NCBI GenBank assembly: GCA_010015675.1
Contig: ML976977.1
Location: 90,182-154,181, forward strand
DNA from: Byssothecium circinans
Taxonomy: Eukaryota > Ascomycota > Dothideomycetes > Pleosporales > Massarinaceae
Length of the DNA: 64,000 nucleotides
Reading direction: 5' to 3'
Shown here one piece after another: positions 10,944-23,028 of the stretch. Both the position numbers and the translations under genes were made by a program. Each line of letters begins with the position of its first letter. Within the stretch, counting starts at the first letter, position 1. The notes below the pieces were generated by a model that was not told the origin of the DNA, did not search any database, and worked only from the letters and a program-made list of their open reading frames with translations.

Positions 10944-13404
10944 TCAAGCCCTGAACTCGTGTTCGTTCATGGCCGGCGGCCACCTCTTCCTAAGGCCACT
11001 GTCATCCTGCGGGTAGATTGGCCTGTTTCGGATGTAGTTCTCGTAGTTGGTGCAGGTATTGAACCATTCGCTGTTCGTCGCAGCCAGGTTGATCTCTGGC
11101 TTTCGCTCCAACTGAAACGAAGTCAGTGTAAGTCTCACACGTATTTTGAACGGGAATACTAACAAATTGGACAGAGAGTCCTTGGGCTACGTGAAAAGCG
11201 ATGTGACAGTGCATCAGCCAAGCACCCCTAAAAATGAGTTAGCGGGACCCTCAACGATGGGATGGGGGTGGCGGTGGCGGGATGGAGCTTACGGGTTATC
11301 CTAAAAGGCGAATCAGCAGGAGTCTGGGGTCTAGAGGGGCAATCTTACAGTAGGGTATGCTATTACGAGCCAGCCACTAGCAGGGAGATGGTGTACATCA
11401 CGGCGTGGCGGGTTCGTGAAAGTCAGCTGGTTGAAGTGTTGGTCAACGTCAAACTTTCCAGTTCCACTGCCGAGAATAAACATGTCGTGGCCGTGCAAAT
11501 GGATTGGGTGTGGGATTGGGGGCGCCGCTGGCACATCGAGAATTTGTTGTATGACCCAGTAAGTCCAGGAAGAGGTAGGTGAAATTTCAATGAGATTGTA
11601 GTTGGGTGGGTATGAATTGTTGTTCTTCGAAAGGTATTCGAGCGTGGGCTCGGCAGGGTCGACGATCATTGATGATCCGTTTACGGTCCATAGCACTAGG
11701 CTCTGGTTGTTCGTAGCCACGGTGGTATTGCCAAAAGTAATGGGGAGGGACTGCGCTTCAGTGGCGAACGTCTCCGAAGGAACATCTCTGGCGATCTTTG
11801 GGACACTCTTTGGATCTGCACAGGTGCTAGGAGGATTATCGTGAGCATTCGTGGTAGGGTTGGCAACAGTGACGTTCTCATAGGTAAAGATACTGCGACC
11901 TACGTGGCCCGCGAAGCTCACACAGAGGTTCTCGGCATCCGCGCGGAACCAGTAATTCCCTGCTGTGGCATTCGCGTCGATGATAACATCATATCGTTGC
12001 CCTATTCCAAGCAATATGTAATTAGTCGTATATGGTTGCACTGCGAAGTTATTAATACTGTGAAGGAGTGCATATCGATCAACGCATACCTGGCACGAAG
12101 TCTTCCGCAATAACAGTGAAAGTATGTCCGTCAAGCGACACACGAGTTGCAATATCGAGTGCAGTGTTGACCAGACGCAATCGATGTGTTTTTCCAGGTG
12201 AGAGTTTTACGTTGTTGTAGGATCCTGTTGTGCCGGCCGCGTTCTTATTTGTGCCATTGATAAGAATTGTGTTGGGAGCCTGGGGACCTAAATGGAAAAT
12301 CAGACGACTCTAGAACGTAAATGCTATTATAGAGCCAGAGGCTTACCCAGATTTGCCGCGAACCATGCTGCCTTTAAGTTGGCGTACGGAGTCAGAGTAT
12401 ATTCTCACCTGCGATTTGTACTTAGGATTTACGTACCTGGTATGCTGTGCGGTAGTACCAGTCTTGGATTGCATAGGTTCCGAGATCAATGTCGTAGTTT
12501 GCGGTAGCAGGACCATTTATAATGATCGTACCTAAAGTACCGTCTCCGTATTGGGCGCTAGGGGGGTGTTAGAGGTAAGATTATTTCAATCTATTAGGTA
12601 CTTCAACTCACCTGAAGTGCGAATGATACCACGAAGTACCGTACTCAGTTGCCTGAAAGCGGTACGTCTTACTATCCCCCGGGGCTAGCGCGCACTCAGT
12701 TACGCCGTTCACCTACAAAAAGTCAGCCGATGAGTTTCAGTGCAGCGGGGTCTCTTCAGAAAAGAGGCGAAAATTCTTACACCATCCTCAGTGTTGGAAT
12801 TCAATTGGCGAATACCGTGCCAGTGTATGCTGGTTCCGTTGTGCTACGAGGGAGTCAGTCGCAGTTTGAAGGAGTCTGAACGGCGGGAACGTACCTGGAG
12901 CTGATTTCTCACAGTGATTTCGAAAATGTCACCCCAATTTCCAATGATCGTAGGGCCTGGCAGGCTTCCATCCACGAGAAGGCAGACTCGTTCGCCATTG
13001 CCGTCGCTAGAGGTTAAAGCACATGATTAGCGAATGGTCACGTGCACGGGCTTCAGGGGCACCGGAACGCCAGAATCACTCACGGATTGCAGGTAGTATT
13101 CGTAATGGTTAGAGACTTGCGGACAATATTGCCTGTGTTTGGCCACGACCTGGTTCGGGATAAATGCGTCAGTGTTGTACTCCTAGAATAGGGTTCGAGG
13201 TTCGGTATTAACTTACCTGTATTGATCAGTGTTCGAATCAAAGCCTGGAAGCCAACAGTTTCGACTCGTCGGACTGTTGACACAGGCCTGCTTCTTTTCG
13301 AGAGCAGGAGTGACGCCGAAAGGTTCAGCACGAAGCGGAGTTCCACTGACGAGCGGAGCACATAATGCAACCAGCGTTGCCCCAAGGGCGAGGAAAGCCT
13401 TCAT
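10944..13404 (-). CDS. secreted ascomycete laccase (multicopper oxidase)
   Basis: Twelve exons can be traced: 13217-13404, 13084-13149, 12895-13006, 12781-12843, 12612-12712, 12437-12557, 12347-12371, 12090-12287, 11349-12040, 11293-11300 (8 nt), 11164-11227, 10944-11111; total 601 aa. [21 protein letters not shown] is a signal peptide, followed by the [13 protein letters not shown] segment of asco-laccases. All copper motifs are present: [19 protein letters not shown] and [12 protein letters not shown]; the residue ten after the T1 Cys is Leu, as in ascomycete laccases of moderate-to-high potential. Many N-x-S/T sites fit a glycoprotein. Near the C-terminus DSGL is the known processing site of asco-laccases, leaving a basic tail here. 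It would oxidise phenolics outside the cell; pigment or lignin-related roles are both possible. Confidence 0.93.
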
Positions 13405-16400
13405 GATAATGATATGGTAGTAACAATGTTCGAGAGAAAAATAGAAAAGAGATTGAGGTGACTGTTTCTCTCGATGTTGGGATGAGGTTCAAAAGCATTC
13501 GGAGTGAAACATGATATCCTTTATACCTTCTCACACAGGCACTGAAGGTAAAATCCGCAAGCTTCCATTTCCCCCCAATACTCTTAGCAGCTAGGCATCC
13601 AACTATGAGCCACGTCTTTGTCGATAAGGTGATCCTCTCTTGGTCCTCGCTTGTGTATACGAGCGCGTCGGTCCTAATAAAACGGAGTGGTGTGAAGCAG
13701 TAGGACAGCTGAATGGCTCGTGAAGTGTATGTAGGGAAATTTTCTTTGGAGGCTTGCAGTAGTGAAGCATTTCGCACTATTGAATGCCGGTGACAGATTT
13801 GATGGATCCGTGAACACCATCAGGCGGTCGGAACCCGTCTAGTTTAGTCAGTAAAGAGATACTGGGCGTAAAGTCTACGGTTGGTTCGCAAGACACGACT
13901 CGATTAGTATGCTACAGAATCCTTTTCTTCGCCTCGTGCATCAAATTCACCCGAGTACCCGGCCTTCTAGAACGTAGGAAGACAACCGGGCGACGTAAGT
14001 GCACGCACGTAGAATAGTGTTATATGGCATGGACCTGATATGTACCTATGTACCCTGCGATTCTCTGACTTGCGCCACCACGTGTGCGAAACGGCCCTAT
14101 CTCGCGTAGGCCAAGGGGCTGACGTAAAATACGGTGTGCCCAATACTACGCATGATCCGTAAGACGATAGGCTAGCATGGCGTGAGTCGGAGCTGTCAGC
14201 TACGTTGTGGTTACGTCCGGTTCTGTCGGAGTGTATGGAACTGACTTCGGTAGTGCTTGAGTAACGTATCGATGAACATTGGTACTGCGTATCTGTCGTG
14301 ATAGTGATGTTTGTGTCCGCGTGAAGGTGCAGCAGAGGATGCCCACTCGAATAATAGACCGGCAACATGGCTAGACCACATGGAGCGAGGTCTAGGTGGA
14401 CATGAGCTTGGACTGAATATTGTACCGGATGCCGACGGCTGTGGTGAACAACATGTCTCACAAGGTGCCCTTTCTAAGCGTCTCCAAGTCCGTTGGTATA
14501 CTCGTTGCCTGGCCCAGGACTTGATTAGCATTGTCCGCCATACAAAGCACGATCGTTTTCCAAGAGGACCAAACATAGGAATCTTTCCCAACTCTAACGA
14601 GCGAACGCGTTACCCAAGCTTTGACTGGTCGTACCGATGACGACTGAGCTTGTCGAACATGATTCGTGGAGAAATTTCGTGTACAGAGCCCAGCTCCTGC
14701 TTGAAACTTTATTGGCTGACTCAGGCGACTGAATTCTACTTAGCTGTGTTCACCGCTAATAGCTTTTCGTACTTTCAACGCCTCTGGGATTCGTACCTGT
14801 ACAATGCCTGTGCTCGGACCCAACACCCAGGTCATCCCATTTACCGGAACGCGATGGACCAGGCAGACTATTAGAGCAGATGTAACATGGATGTTCCTAC
14901 CTTTAGTGCATTTTCGTAACCAGTTCGTAGTGTAAGAGCGGATGGTATAGGGTGTAGGCCATGTGCTACCATTGTATCGTGAAGTCTCCTAAGAGTTCGA
15001 TGTTAGCTGCAAGCATCAAATGACACGATGCAGCCATTGGACAGGAGACCTCACTTCCCACTTCCGCAGGAGTGAATGCCGCGGAGCGGCCTCTTGTGTA
15101 ATAGCGTGACTCGTCATCGGTGCAGATTGACCCAGTCGTGTGCGGGTCGGACCTGGTCACTTTGCTTAAACATGTAGTCGGGCGTTTCTCCTAATCCAAT
15201 CTAGAAAATCCCTGCATTGTCCATGAGGTTTGACGGCGTCAAGATGTTTCTCGAAGGAAGCTTTTGCTGTTGGTCTGGCAATCCAATGACATGCGCCAGG
15301 TTGTTTGGAGCTAGAAAGTCGCGGTCACTAGCTACAGGGTACCAACCTGCCGGGTACCTCACGGGGCACTATTTCTCCCAACGATGATAATGTAAAGATG
15401 CATTCTAGTACTACATCAAAGAATTGGCGAAGCTTGCTTATGCGAAGATCGGTAGAGCCATTTGGACTTTTGGGCGGAGGGACTTGCTCCTTGAATACGC
15501 CGCGGACCTTTGCACACAAGGGGAGCCGAATTACAAGAAGCATACGAGGCCGACACGACGAGGCCGACATGACAAACCGGGTATTCGGGTACACAACCAA
15601 GGGCTTATCCAGGAACGGCTGACTATATGGTTCCTGCAGATGGAAGAAGCCAATTCGGTGAATAATGGGATTTTGCGACCCACTTTTACGGACGGACGAA
15701 ATCCTTTCACGAAGCGGGACGGGCCTGTAGATGGCGGCGGGTCCGGCTTCGCCTGGATTGAATACGACTGGTACACGCCTAGCAAGCGAATATGCAGATG
15801 GCGGCTCGGCAATTGTAGTGAGAGGCTACCTCCAAAGCGATATCCAGAAGGCCCTTTACATATTCTGCTTCTGCTTAGGTCCTGCACAAGTGTAAGCGAG
15901 ATGGAAAGTGACATTTTCGCTTATTGGCATGCTTATGCTGCCATGGTCACGAAGCGCAGAAAACGTCCTCGGTTGATGATGACGGACACTGCACTTGCAT
16001 GACTCAAGACATTCATATCTACAACCTAATATCATTCAATGTTAGAAGATGAAGCTGAAGTGAGAAAGGGCAGAGAGAAGTTGGTGTGCAAGGGACAGGT
16101 GTGGCTGCTTATCTCTCACCTTCTGGGTTCAGTCTCTCGTACTCGCTTCCGGTATGCTGTGAGTATTATTAGGAAACGTGAAAATCATCCGTGATGAGAC
16201 TATTTTTGCATCTCACATCGAGATTTGCCTGCGCATAGTGGAATCCAAATGATTCTGAAGATAGGGTACCATGTTGCAGGTTTCGGCACGAAGAGAATAC
16301 GCACAATGCCCAGGAGCAGTCCGTGTCAGCCTGTGCAGAGGGGGTGGCGACGAATGCAATGCGAGAGACAGGTTGGAAGGCTCTGAGTCATGTGGATCAA

Positions 16401-16801
16401 GTGTTCCTGTGCTGAGAGGTTGGCGAATCAAGTGAACGTGATCTTGCTGGTGGATCCACCACACGTCATAACTGCTTATAGAGAGTTACACCGCAACGTA
16501 ACTTACGCCAATGTATTGGGGTAGGGTTATGTACGAACGGTGGTCCACGACCCAGGCCGCGGTACCTGGGTAGCAGTCACATCGACATAGAAGTCGAATC
16601 GAAAAAGCCCGCACAGAGTCCCAACATTCGCTTGGCAATACTGCATGCAATCTAAAGGAGCAGAAGATTATAGTTGAGTGAGGGTAAAATCACTGATGCC
16701 GGAGCGAAGCCGACATGTGTGCAGGCAGCTTGGCTATCTGCATACATGATTGAGGAAACAATACTCTAGGGGATCGCACATGCATGATGATTTGTGCTTG
16801 G
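13405..16801. other. gene-poor stretch upstream of the laccase, possible coding relics
   Basis: No complete gene can be supported. The first few hundred bases are the laccase promoter. On the minus strand at about 14210-14640 several adjacent frames have protein-like composition but are broken by stops and frame changes, and on the plus strand 15424-16002 is open for 192 codons without an ATG family start or any motif I recognise. These could be remains of old genes. No terminal inverted repeats, target duplications or transposase motifs were seen. Confidence 0.4.
13520..13525 (-). promoter_or_regulatory. TATA box of the laccase gene
   Basis: TATAAA on the minus strand, in the context GGTATAAAGG, lies about 115 bp upstream of the laccase start codon. 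Position and sequence fit a TATA-containing inducible fungal promoter; this is inference from sequence alone. Confidence 0.4.
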
Positions 16802-17167
16802 TCAACGATATTCTTGCTGCGATACAGACGACGTTACCGTGCGCTTTGAGAATCTTCCTGGGAATGACCGTCTCATAAAAGCTGCACCTTGGAAGTATGC
16901 AACCGTGGCTTGAAAGTACACATTCTTTCCAAGTGTGAATATGCTCAGAACATGATGCTCGTGCCGAATGTGCTGAACCTGAAACCCATCGTACGGATTC
17001 AAGTGAACGAATCTAGTGTCACGTGTGGAAAGGTTGTAACGAGCTCTCGCAGTCATGGGAGTCTGATGATAAAGACGCTCGTGGGAAAGGCTTCGCCTTG
17101 GGACAGGAGTACTGTGTAACACAGCCAGAAACAACATTGACGCAAGGGCGGCAAGAACCTTCAACAT
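16802..17167 (-). CDS. possible small secreted protein, unknown function
   Basis: An intronless frame of 121 aa begins MLKVLAALASMLFLAVLHS, a well-formed signal peptide with a basic n-region, hydrophobic core and small residues before a likely cut near residue 20. The rest is basic, rich in Arg, His and Tyr, and has no cysteine in the mature part and no motif I recognise. The reading frame is open upstream to 17353, but the ATG at 17167 is preferred because it gives the signal peptide. It sits alone in a gene-poor stretch, a setting common for lineage-specific secreted proteins. It could equally be a chance ORF; no homology is claimed. Confidence 0.3.
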   Translation of the reverse strand: MLKVLAALASMLFLAVLHSTPVPRRSLSHERLYHQTPMTARARYNLSTRDTRFVHLNPYDGFQVQHIRHEHHVLSIFTLGKNVYFQATVAYFQGAAFMRRSFPGRFSKRTVTSSVSQQEYR

Positions 17168-18372
17168 AATCGTTCTCTTGCCACTAACAAGTGTTCTTCT
17201 TAAGCTTTGCTCGAGCCTTGAACTCAAATGCTGCCTAAATTCATACTTGGAGAGATCCTCCGTGAAAGCATGCCATTGTCCATATGAGCCCAAGGTAGGT
17301 ATGCTCGATGTACTGCCGACGGTTTCCGACAGATGGTGCGGTAGGGTTTCCAATCCAGGATCGGGGGGGCTGAGCGCCTCATCTGAGGCCGCTCATTGGA
17401 AAGTTCTATTTTCGGCAACAGACTGTAGGTTCAGAGAAATGTGATAGAAACCACCTCTGCTCTCTTATTTTTTAATTCGGCAGCTCTTCCAGTCGTCCGT
17501 CGTCCGCAGTCTGTTGGAAAAAAGACGGATTTATTTCAAACCACCGGCTGGCTTCATGATTAGGGGTATTTTTGCCAAAGCATGTGGGAGAGGATAAATT
17601 CATGTACTCGGAAATCGGGCACAAAGCCACGTGAGAAAGGCCATGACCGACGAAAAGGGCGGTGTTTTGTAGAGGCTTGGAGGATGCAGGAGGCTGTTGA
17701 TCAAGTACCTCCAAGGTCCTTAAGGCCCAGGGTCCGGAATCGCCGTGAATGCGTGCTGGGGCTCGGTGCCACAGATAGATAGCTGGCCTGGAGTACAGTG
17801 CCTTGTAGCTGATAACATTGAAGAGTGAAAGATGGTGGGCGCGAAGATGTCGCAATCAACCTAGCCGAGTTAAGGTCGGGCCGCTTAGTCAGTAATACTA
17901 AACAGACTACCATGACCCTTTCCGTTCGATGAAAACCATTTTTGCCTCACGATACAACACTGAATGCCCAGCCGTTACTGGCAAGTACTTTACAGCGGAG
18001 CTGAACATCATGCCCCGTTACCTGTCATTCATGCAGTGTGCCCCACGCACGAAGGCTACTAGGTTTGAAGGAGTTAGCGTCAGCGCAAAACAAACCGCTT
18101 TTGGTAGCATCCTGCGAACACGTGACGAATACGGGTCCGTCCTGCACCACACAACGGCTTTCCAGAACTGTGGGTTCTGTATTAATGAATTCCGGCCTAC
18201 ATCATACACCGCTGCGGTCACCGATGGTTTAGGCTTCATTCCGTTCGAGAAAACTCCACAAAAAGTCCTGCCCACCATACAACATTCACCTCCTACTTGA
18301 CTTCGACGTGACGGCATCAAGGATTTCTTCAAGCGCACACGAGACACGGCTAAAGGAAGCGAGGCCAGCGCT
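17168..18372. other. intergenic before the Zn2Cys6 regulator
   Basis: Short overlapping frames on both strands have no recognisable product. The plus-strand frame 17929-18300 (123 codons) has unremarkable composition. The right end should carry the promoter of the Zn2Cys6 gene. Nothing else is supported. Confidence 0.4.
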
Positions 18373-20338
18373 ATGGTCGGTGTGCCAAAAGTAAGAAAGC
18401 CCCGCTTCTGATGTCAATCAGCAGCATTAGCTGACATTGTGGCGCACAAAGTCTACAGGTATTTTGACACGTCCTCGCCGCTCCCCTTTCAACCTATTTT
18501 TCTGACAAGATAGGGTGCGCCATCTGTCGAAAGAGAAAGATCAAGGTAATGTGCACATTGCCCCGGGGTAGACAACTGTCTGATCCTACTCTTAGTGTGA
18601 CGAAACATGGCCAAAATGCGTCAACTGCCAGAAGAACGGCAAGTGCTGCCCTGGACCGCCAGCGCGACACACTTTTAGAGACACCGGACTCCGGTTGAAC
18701 AAGCTTGCAGTCGCCGGTAGAGAAACCAATACTTTAGGTTCGCACTCCACGTCGTGGCGTCACCAATTGCTTATTTTGAAAGTAGATTTACCTCATCGAC
18801 TGACCCAGATCCATGAGCGATGGTCAGACAATGGCGCTGTGGCTCACAAATTCAGAATCACTCACAAGCAACAACCGAAACAGTTGCGCAGTCCACGCTC
18901 AAATTCAACGGTCGTGACTCCAGCAAGACCATCCCGATCACCTCTATATAGGATACCATCACCATCACGACATCAGGAGCTCGCTCGGGCTCTGGTTGAA
19001 GCATTAGAAACAGGTGGTGCAGGGCACCGAATGTCAGCATTTGGCCCCTTCATTCGAGATGTTCCCAGTAGACTAGGACACAATACTGCGTTAGACACCG
19101 CGGTGGCTTGTCTCATCAGCGCTCATTCGACTTTGGTCCACCAGGAGGATACCAAGGAGATTGTTGATCCGGGGCTCTATATGCGGGCTGTTCAAACTCT
19201 ACAGACGAAACTAGAAGATCCTCAGCAATTTCTATCGTCCAATACCCTTTGTGCGTCCGTTCTTCTGGGCATTGTTGAAGCACTGGCAGGGCCTCGATCA
19301 GGAAATCGATACCTGGCTCATGTAGGAGGTGCGGGGCGACTGATGGAAATCCAAGGCCCTCGTAATTGTGAGGATCAATTCGCAAAGGAAATACTACGGT
19401 TCAACAGAGGCGGTCTTGTGAGTCGATTGATTTCAACATGTTATACTTCAACTAACAAGCTGTAGATCATCACGTCAATATATAAGCGAAAGCCATGCTT
19501 TTTGACGTTGCCAGGGTGGCGCGATATTGCTTTCGATACCACCGGACTCAGCTTTGACGACTGCCTATACACAGGGGTTCTACATCGTATGGCCGAATTC
19601 CCTGCGCTGTTGGAAGAATTTAAAGAGCTAGACGAGGTAGCTCAGCAGCCTTCGAACAGCGCCGCACAGTACAACTTCAACGTATCTAGCAGTGCTCAGG
19701 GGTTATCTTTAGGTTTTCCGCCGGAGGTCTATGACCCCAGATTGGTGTGCTCATCAGACTCTTTCACGATGGATTCCACCCGCAACTACGAGAACGCTAA
19801 GAATGGCCTGCTCGGCAAACTCCATCACCTGAAAGATGCGCTTAGCGATATTGGCCGACATCTGACGGCAAAGCTCGTCGACGGCTCAGCGGCAGTCGAA
19901 CTCCCCGCGATTGAAAAAGACAGCCCGATACCTACCGCTTTACACTTCTCCAATTGGCGCGTTGCCGTCGCATACAACTGCTACTGGTCACTGCTCATCT
20001 TGGTGAACAAAAAAATCTGCCAATTGCTGCCTCCTTATGACCCCACGCAATACGCCCTCGAAGCCGAATCTCGGACTGTCGCGTACCATATTTGTAAGAC
20101 ATGGGAAGATGCTTGGGATACCAGACCCATAGGCGCTTTCCATGTTCCACTCGGGTTCGTTCTAGCCCACGGGTTTTGCACGCCGGATGTTCAAGAGTGG
20201 ATTGTGAAGGGGCTGAATGCGCTGCTTGAGCAACAGCATGTAGACAACTTTCGCTGGTCGGATGACGTGATTCATATGATGAGTGGAAAGCTCGCGGGCG
20301 AGGGGCTAGACCTTGTGTTCTCGAATGTGAAATTATAG
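18373..20338 (+). CDS. Zn2Cys6 (fungal-type zinc cluster) transcription factor
   Basis: Four exons: 18373-18390, 18510-18545, 18596-19417, 19466-20338, giving 582 aa. The first exon is only six codons (MVGVPK), the usual start of this regulator subfamily; exon 2 supplies the first half of the cluster (GCAICRKRKIK) and exon 3 the second (CDETWPKCVNCQKNGKCC), matching the C-x2-C-x6-C-x6-C-x2-C pattern of a binuclear zinc cluster that binds CGG-type half sites. The large remainder resembles the Fungal_trans_2 helical regulatory region. The first acceptor (CTGACAAG) is chosen because it keeps frame; another site is possible. Target genes are not evident; it lies between the laccase and a convergent peptide transporter whose end is 186 bp away. 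Confidence 0.85.
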
Positions 20339-20524
20339 GTTTTTAGGGTTTTCGGAGGGTTTACTTATTTGAAACTTCCATACAGGGTGGCCTTCACACT
20401 GGTTACGGTTTGTACGATACGTTCCTCTTAGGAAGAGTAGGGGTCGTTTAATCTCTCAATAAGGGGGAAATGACACCATCGCTCTTCTTCTAGCTCGATT
20501 AAATACGCTCTGTCGTCGACCGCT

Positions 20525-22424
20525 TCACACCCCTTCATCATCACTCTTCCTTTGAGCCAACTCAATCCCCTCCTCCGCCGTCTCCACAGGCTTAGGACTC
20601 AATTCCCCTTCGGCTCTAAACATCCAAAAGAAAACCGCCCCCGCAATCCCCGCCGCGCAGGCCAAACTGCCATACAGCCACACCAAATTCGGATCTTTCG
20701 CGCTCGGCGCAATCAAAATGCCAATCGCACTGCCACCCGCCGATGTCAACAAGAACAAGGACATGATGAAGCTCTTCATATTCTCCGGCGCTTTCGCATA
20801 CGCCCATTCTAGTCCTGTAACACTCGCTAAGATCTCGCTCAACGCGACTAAGATGTATGCTGGAGTTTGCCAGGCTACGTGGACTTCGTTGGGCTTGTAT
20901 TTACCTTCGCTTATTTTGCCGGCGTCGCAGTTTGATGGGTGGTCGTAGCATGGGCCGGAGGCGTATATGCGGGACTGAAGAACTGCGGCATAGACCATTG
21001 CCGTTGCTGCGATGAAGAAACCCCAGGCTATGCGAGTAGTTGGTGCGAAAGCAAAGCCCAGGCGCGTGCGTATGAAGGGATAAACGAAGCGGTCCATCAC
21101 TGGGATCATGATGATGATTGTGATGGGGTCGATGTTGGGGAGGATATCGTTGGGCAGACCATGTAGTTCCATTTGGCCCGCTGCTTGGGTCAGCTATACG
21201 TGGTTTATTAAGAACAGCCGTTGTCTTACCTTGAGAAACGAAGTTGTTCATCATTTGTGAATAAGTCACCCAGTAAATAGGGTAAAAAAGAAACACCTTG
21301 CAAGCCGCCAGCGCCGTCTTCAGTTCGATGATGAATTGATCATCCCACGGCAACAAATGTGCCCTGCCGTGTCGCTCTTGTAGCGAGGGTTTCGCTTGGT
21401 CGAGATCACCTCGGTTTCGCACCGCGATCCACAGCGCCTTGAAACAGTTGCCAATGACTCCTCCCTGAGGTGGCTTGATCACGTAGTTGTCTTTCCCTTT
21501 CACCAGAATAACAAAACCCGCGCCAAACATGATGAGCGGTAGAAGATAAGCACTCCAAAATCCAACATGAGATTCCAGCGTCGTCGTGGCAATGGCAGAT
21601 ATCGACCCAACGTTGATGCACATGTAGAAAATCATGTATACACGCTGCACCGTGACTGCAGGATCAATGATGACTCTTTTGCCTCCCGGTAATTGTTTGA
21701 TGAAAGGTTTCGTCTGTACCTGTTCGGCAATCAAAGGTGATACGTTCGACTTAATGCCGCCGGTGCCAATACCAATGATGACCATGGCTGCAACAAGTCC
21801 GGGAAACGCCCAGCCTCTCTCAATAGAGAAGGGCAAAGAAGTGGCGAACAAGATGAAGATTCCCACCATGTATACTAGTGAGAAGTACTTGATCGTCAAA
21901 TATTTCCCAAGATATTGATCGGCGACAATGGCGCCCAATATCGGCGTTACATAACAAAAGAATTGGAAGAAGTTGTTCAGAGCTGTCGCCCCAGACTGAG
22001 CAAGACCGAGAGCTCCAGGGAGTCCATTTGGGTCGTTGTATTTGTTCGACATGTAGTTTTGGAAAGGTCCCGAGAGGCCGTAGTACGCGAATCTCTCGCA
22101 TAGTTCTACAACTGCGACGAGGAAGGCGCCCCAGGGAAGTTTGTCGGCAACCTTTGGCAGAATGGCGAGATCGTGTGGTGTTGGCTCATTGTCATCCAAG
22201 GTGGGAGAAGAAGGGCTTGTCGAACCATCTTCGTTGTCGAAACTCCTTCTAATCTATTGTCAATGATACTGCAAGGAAGTGCGTCTGCTTTTGAATACCT
22301 ACAGAGACGCATTTTCGGCATCCTTCCCCTGCGTGGTCAACACAGTGGTCGGTTCCTCGGTTTGCGCAACAGTCGTATACGCGCCTCTGTCCTCGCGTAT
22401 CGTCGGCCGCCACCTCGAAGGCAT
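20525..22424 (-). CDS. PTR2: PTR2-type proton-coupled oligopeptide transporter
   Basis: Three exons: 22303-22424, 21230-22248, 20525-21180, giving 598 aa, the size of fungal Ptr2. Exon 1 (MPSRWRPTIRED...) encodes a hydrophilic N-terminus and joins in frame using the donor GTAGGT. The POT/PTR family is recognised by ELCERFAYYGLSG (PTR signature 1 with the E-x2-ER motif used in proton coupling) and MIFYMCINVGSIS (signature 2). About twelve membrane segments can be picked out. It imports di- and tripeptides across the plasma membrane. Its 3' end converges on the Zn2Cys6 gene. Other POT substrates such as nitrate are unlikely in fungi. Confidence 0.93.
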
Positions 22425-23028
22425 CTCTTGAAAGCTGTGACAAAGAAAATTGCTACCTCATGTAGCTTTGCGATTTGCACACTCCAATGGTCATCCAGAC
22501 GTCCCTGAGTTTCGGGGCTTGCCCTATTTTGAGATAATTGCCCAGCACGTTGCCTTCATCGGGCGGCGATAAAGGAAGTGATGAATGAAAGACCCCGTGT
22601 CTTTGTGAGAGGAGAGATAGTTATATTGCCGAGGGCATATTTGATGGTGTCGAGTAAAAGACACGATGCCAAACTCGTGGTGAGACATCTTTACGAACGT
22701 CGCCTATTCCGCATCTGGAAGTGAATAGCGCCACATTGTGGCGCGTGCTTTCGGTCTTTCATTCTTCATAAAAATTTAAAAACTTGCTATCTGGCTTTAC
22801 AAGGTCCTAGAATCTGAAAGAGCTCGGCCGTATTAATCATCTTGTTCACTCGCGCTAGGTATGTACACACAACCATTCTGAGCTTAGATGGCGGCCTCTC
22901 GCGTCTTTCAATTAAAATTGAGCAGTGTTATAACAGCAGTCACGAAATATTTAACCAGACGGTTGACACACGACTGTCCTAGCCTAGAAAATGCGCGAGC
23001 CTAGATCGTAGATACTCTTCATGGCACC
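22425..23028. other. intergenic, PTR2 promoter side
   Basis: This AT-richer gap carries the PTR2 promoter and the 3' flank of the small membrane protein gene. I see no coding signal. Confidence 0.5.

Noticed and set aside
13967..14461. 164-codon minus-strand frame
   Set aside because: Overlaps other equally open frames, composition rich in His/Ser/Arg, no recognisable domain.
15424..16002. 192-codon plus-strand frame
   Set aside because: No initiating family, no motif and no supporting introns; kept only as a possible relic in the gap description.
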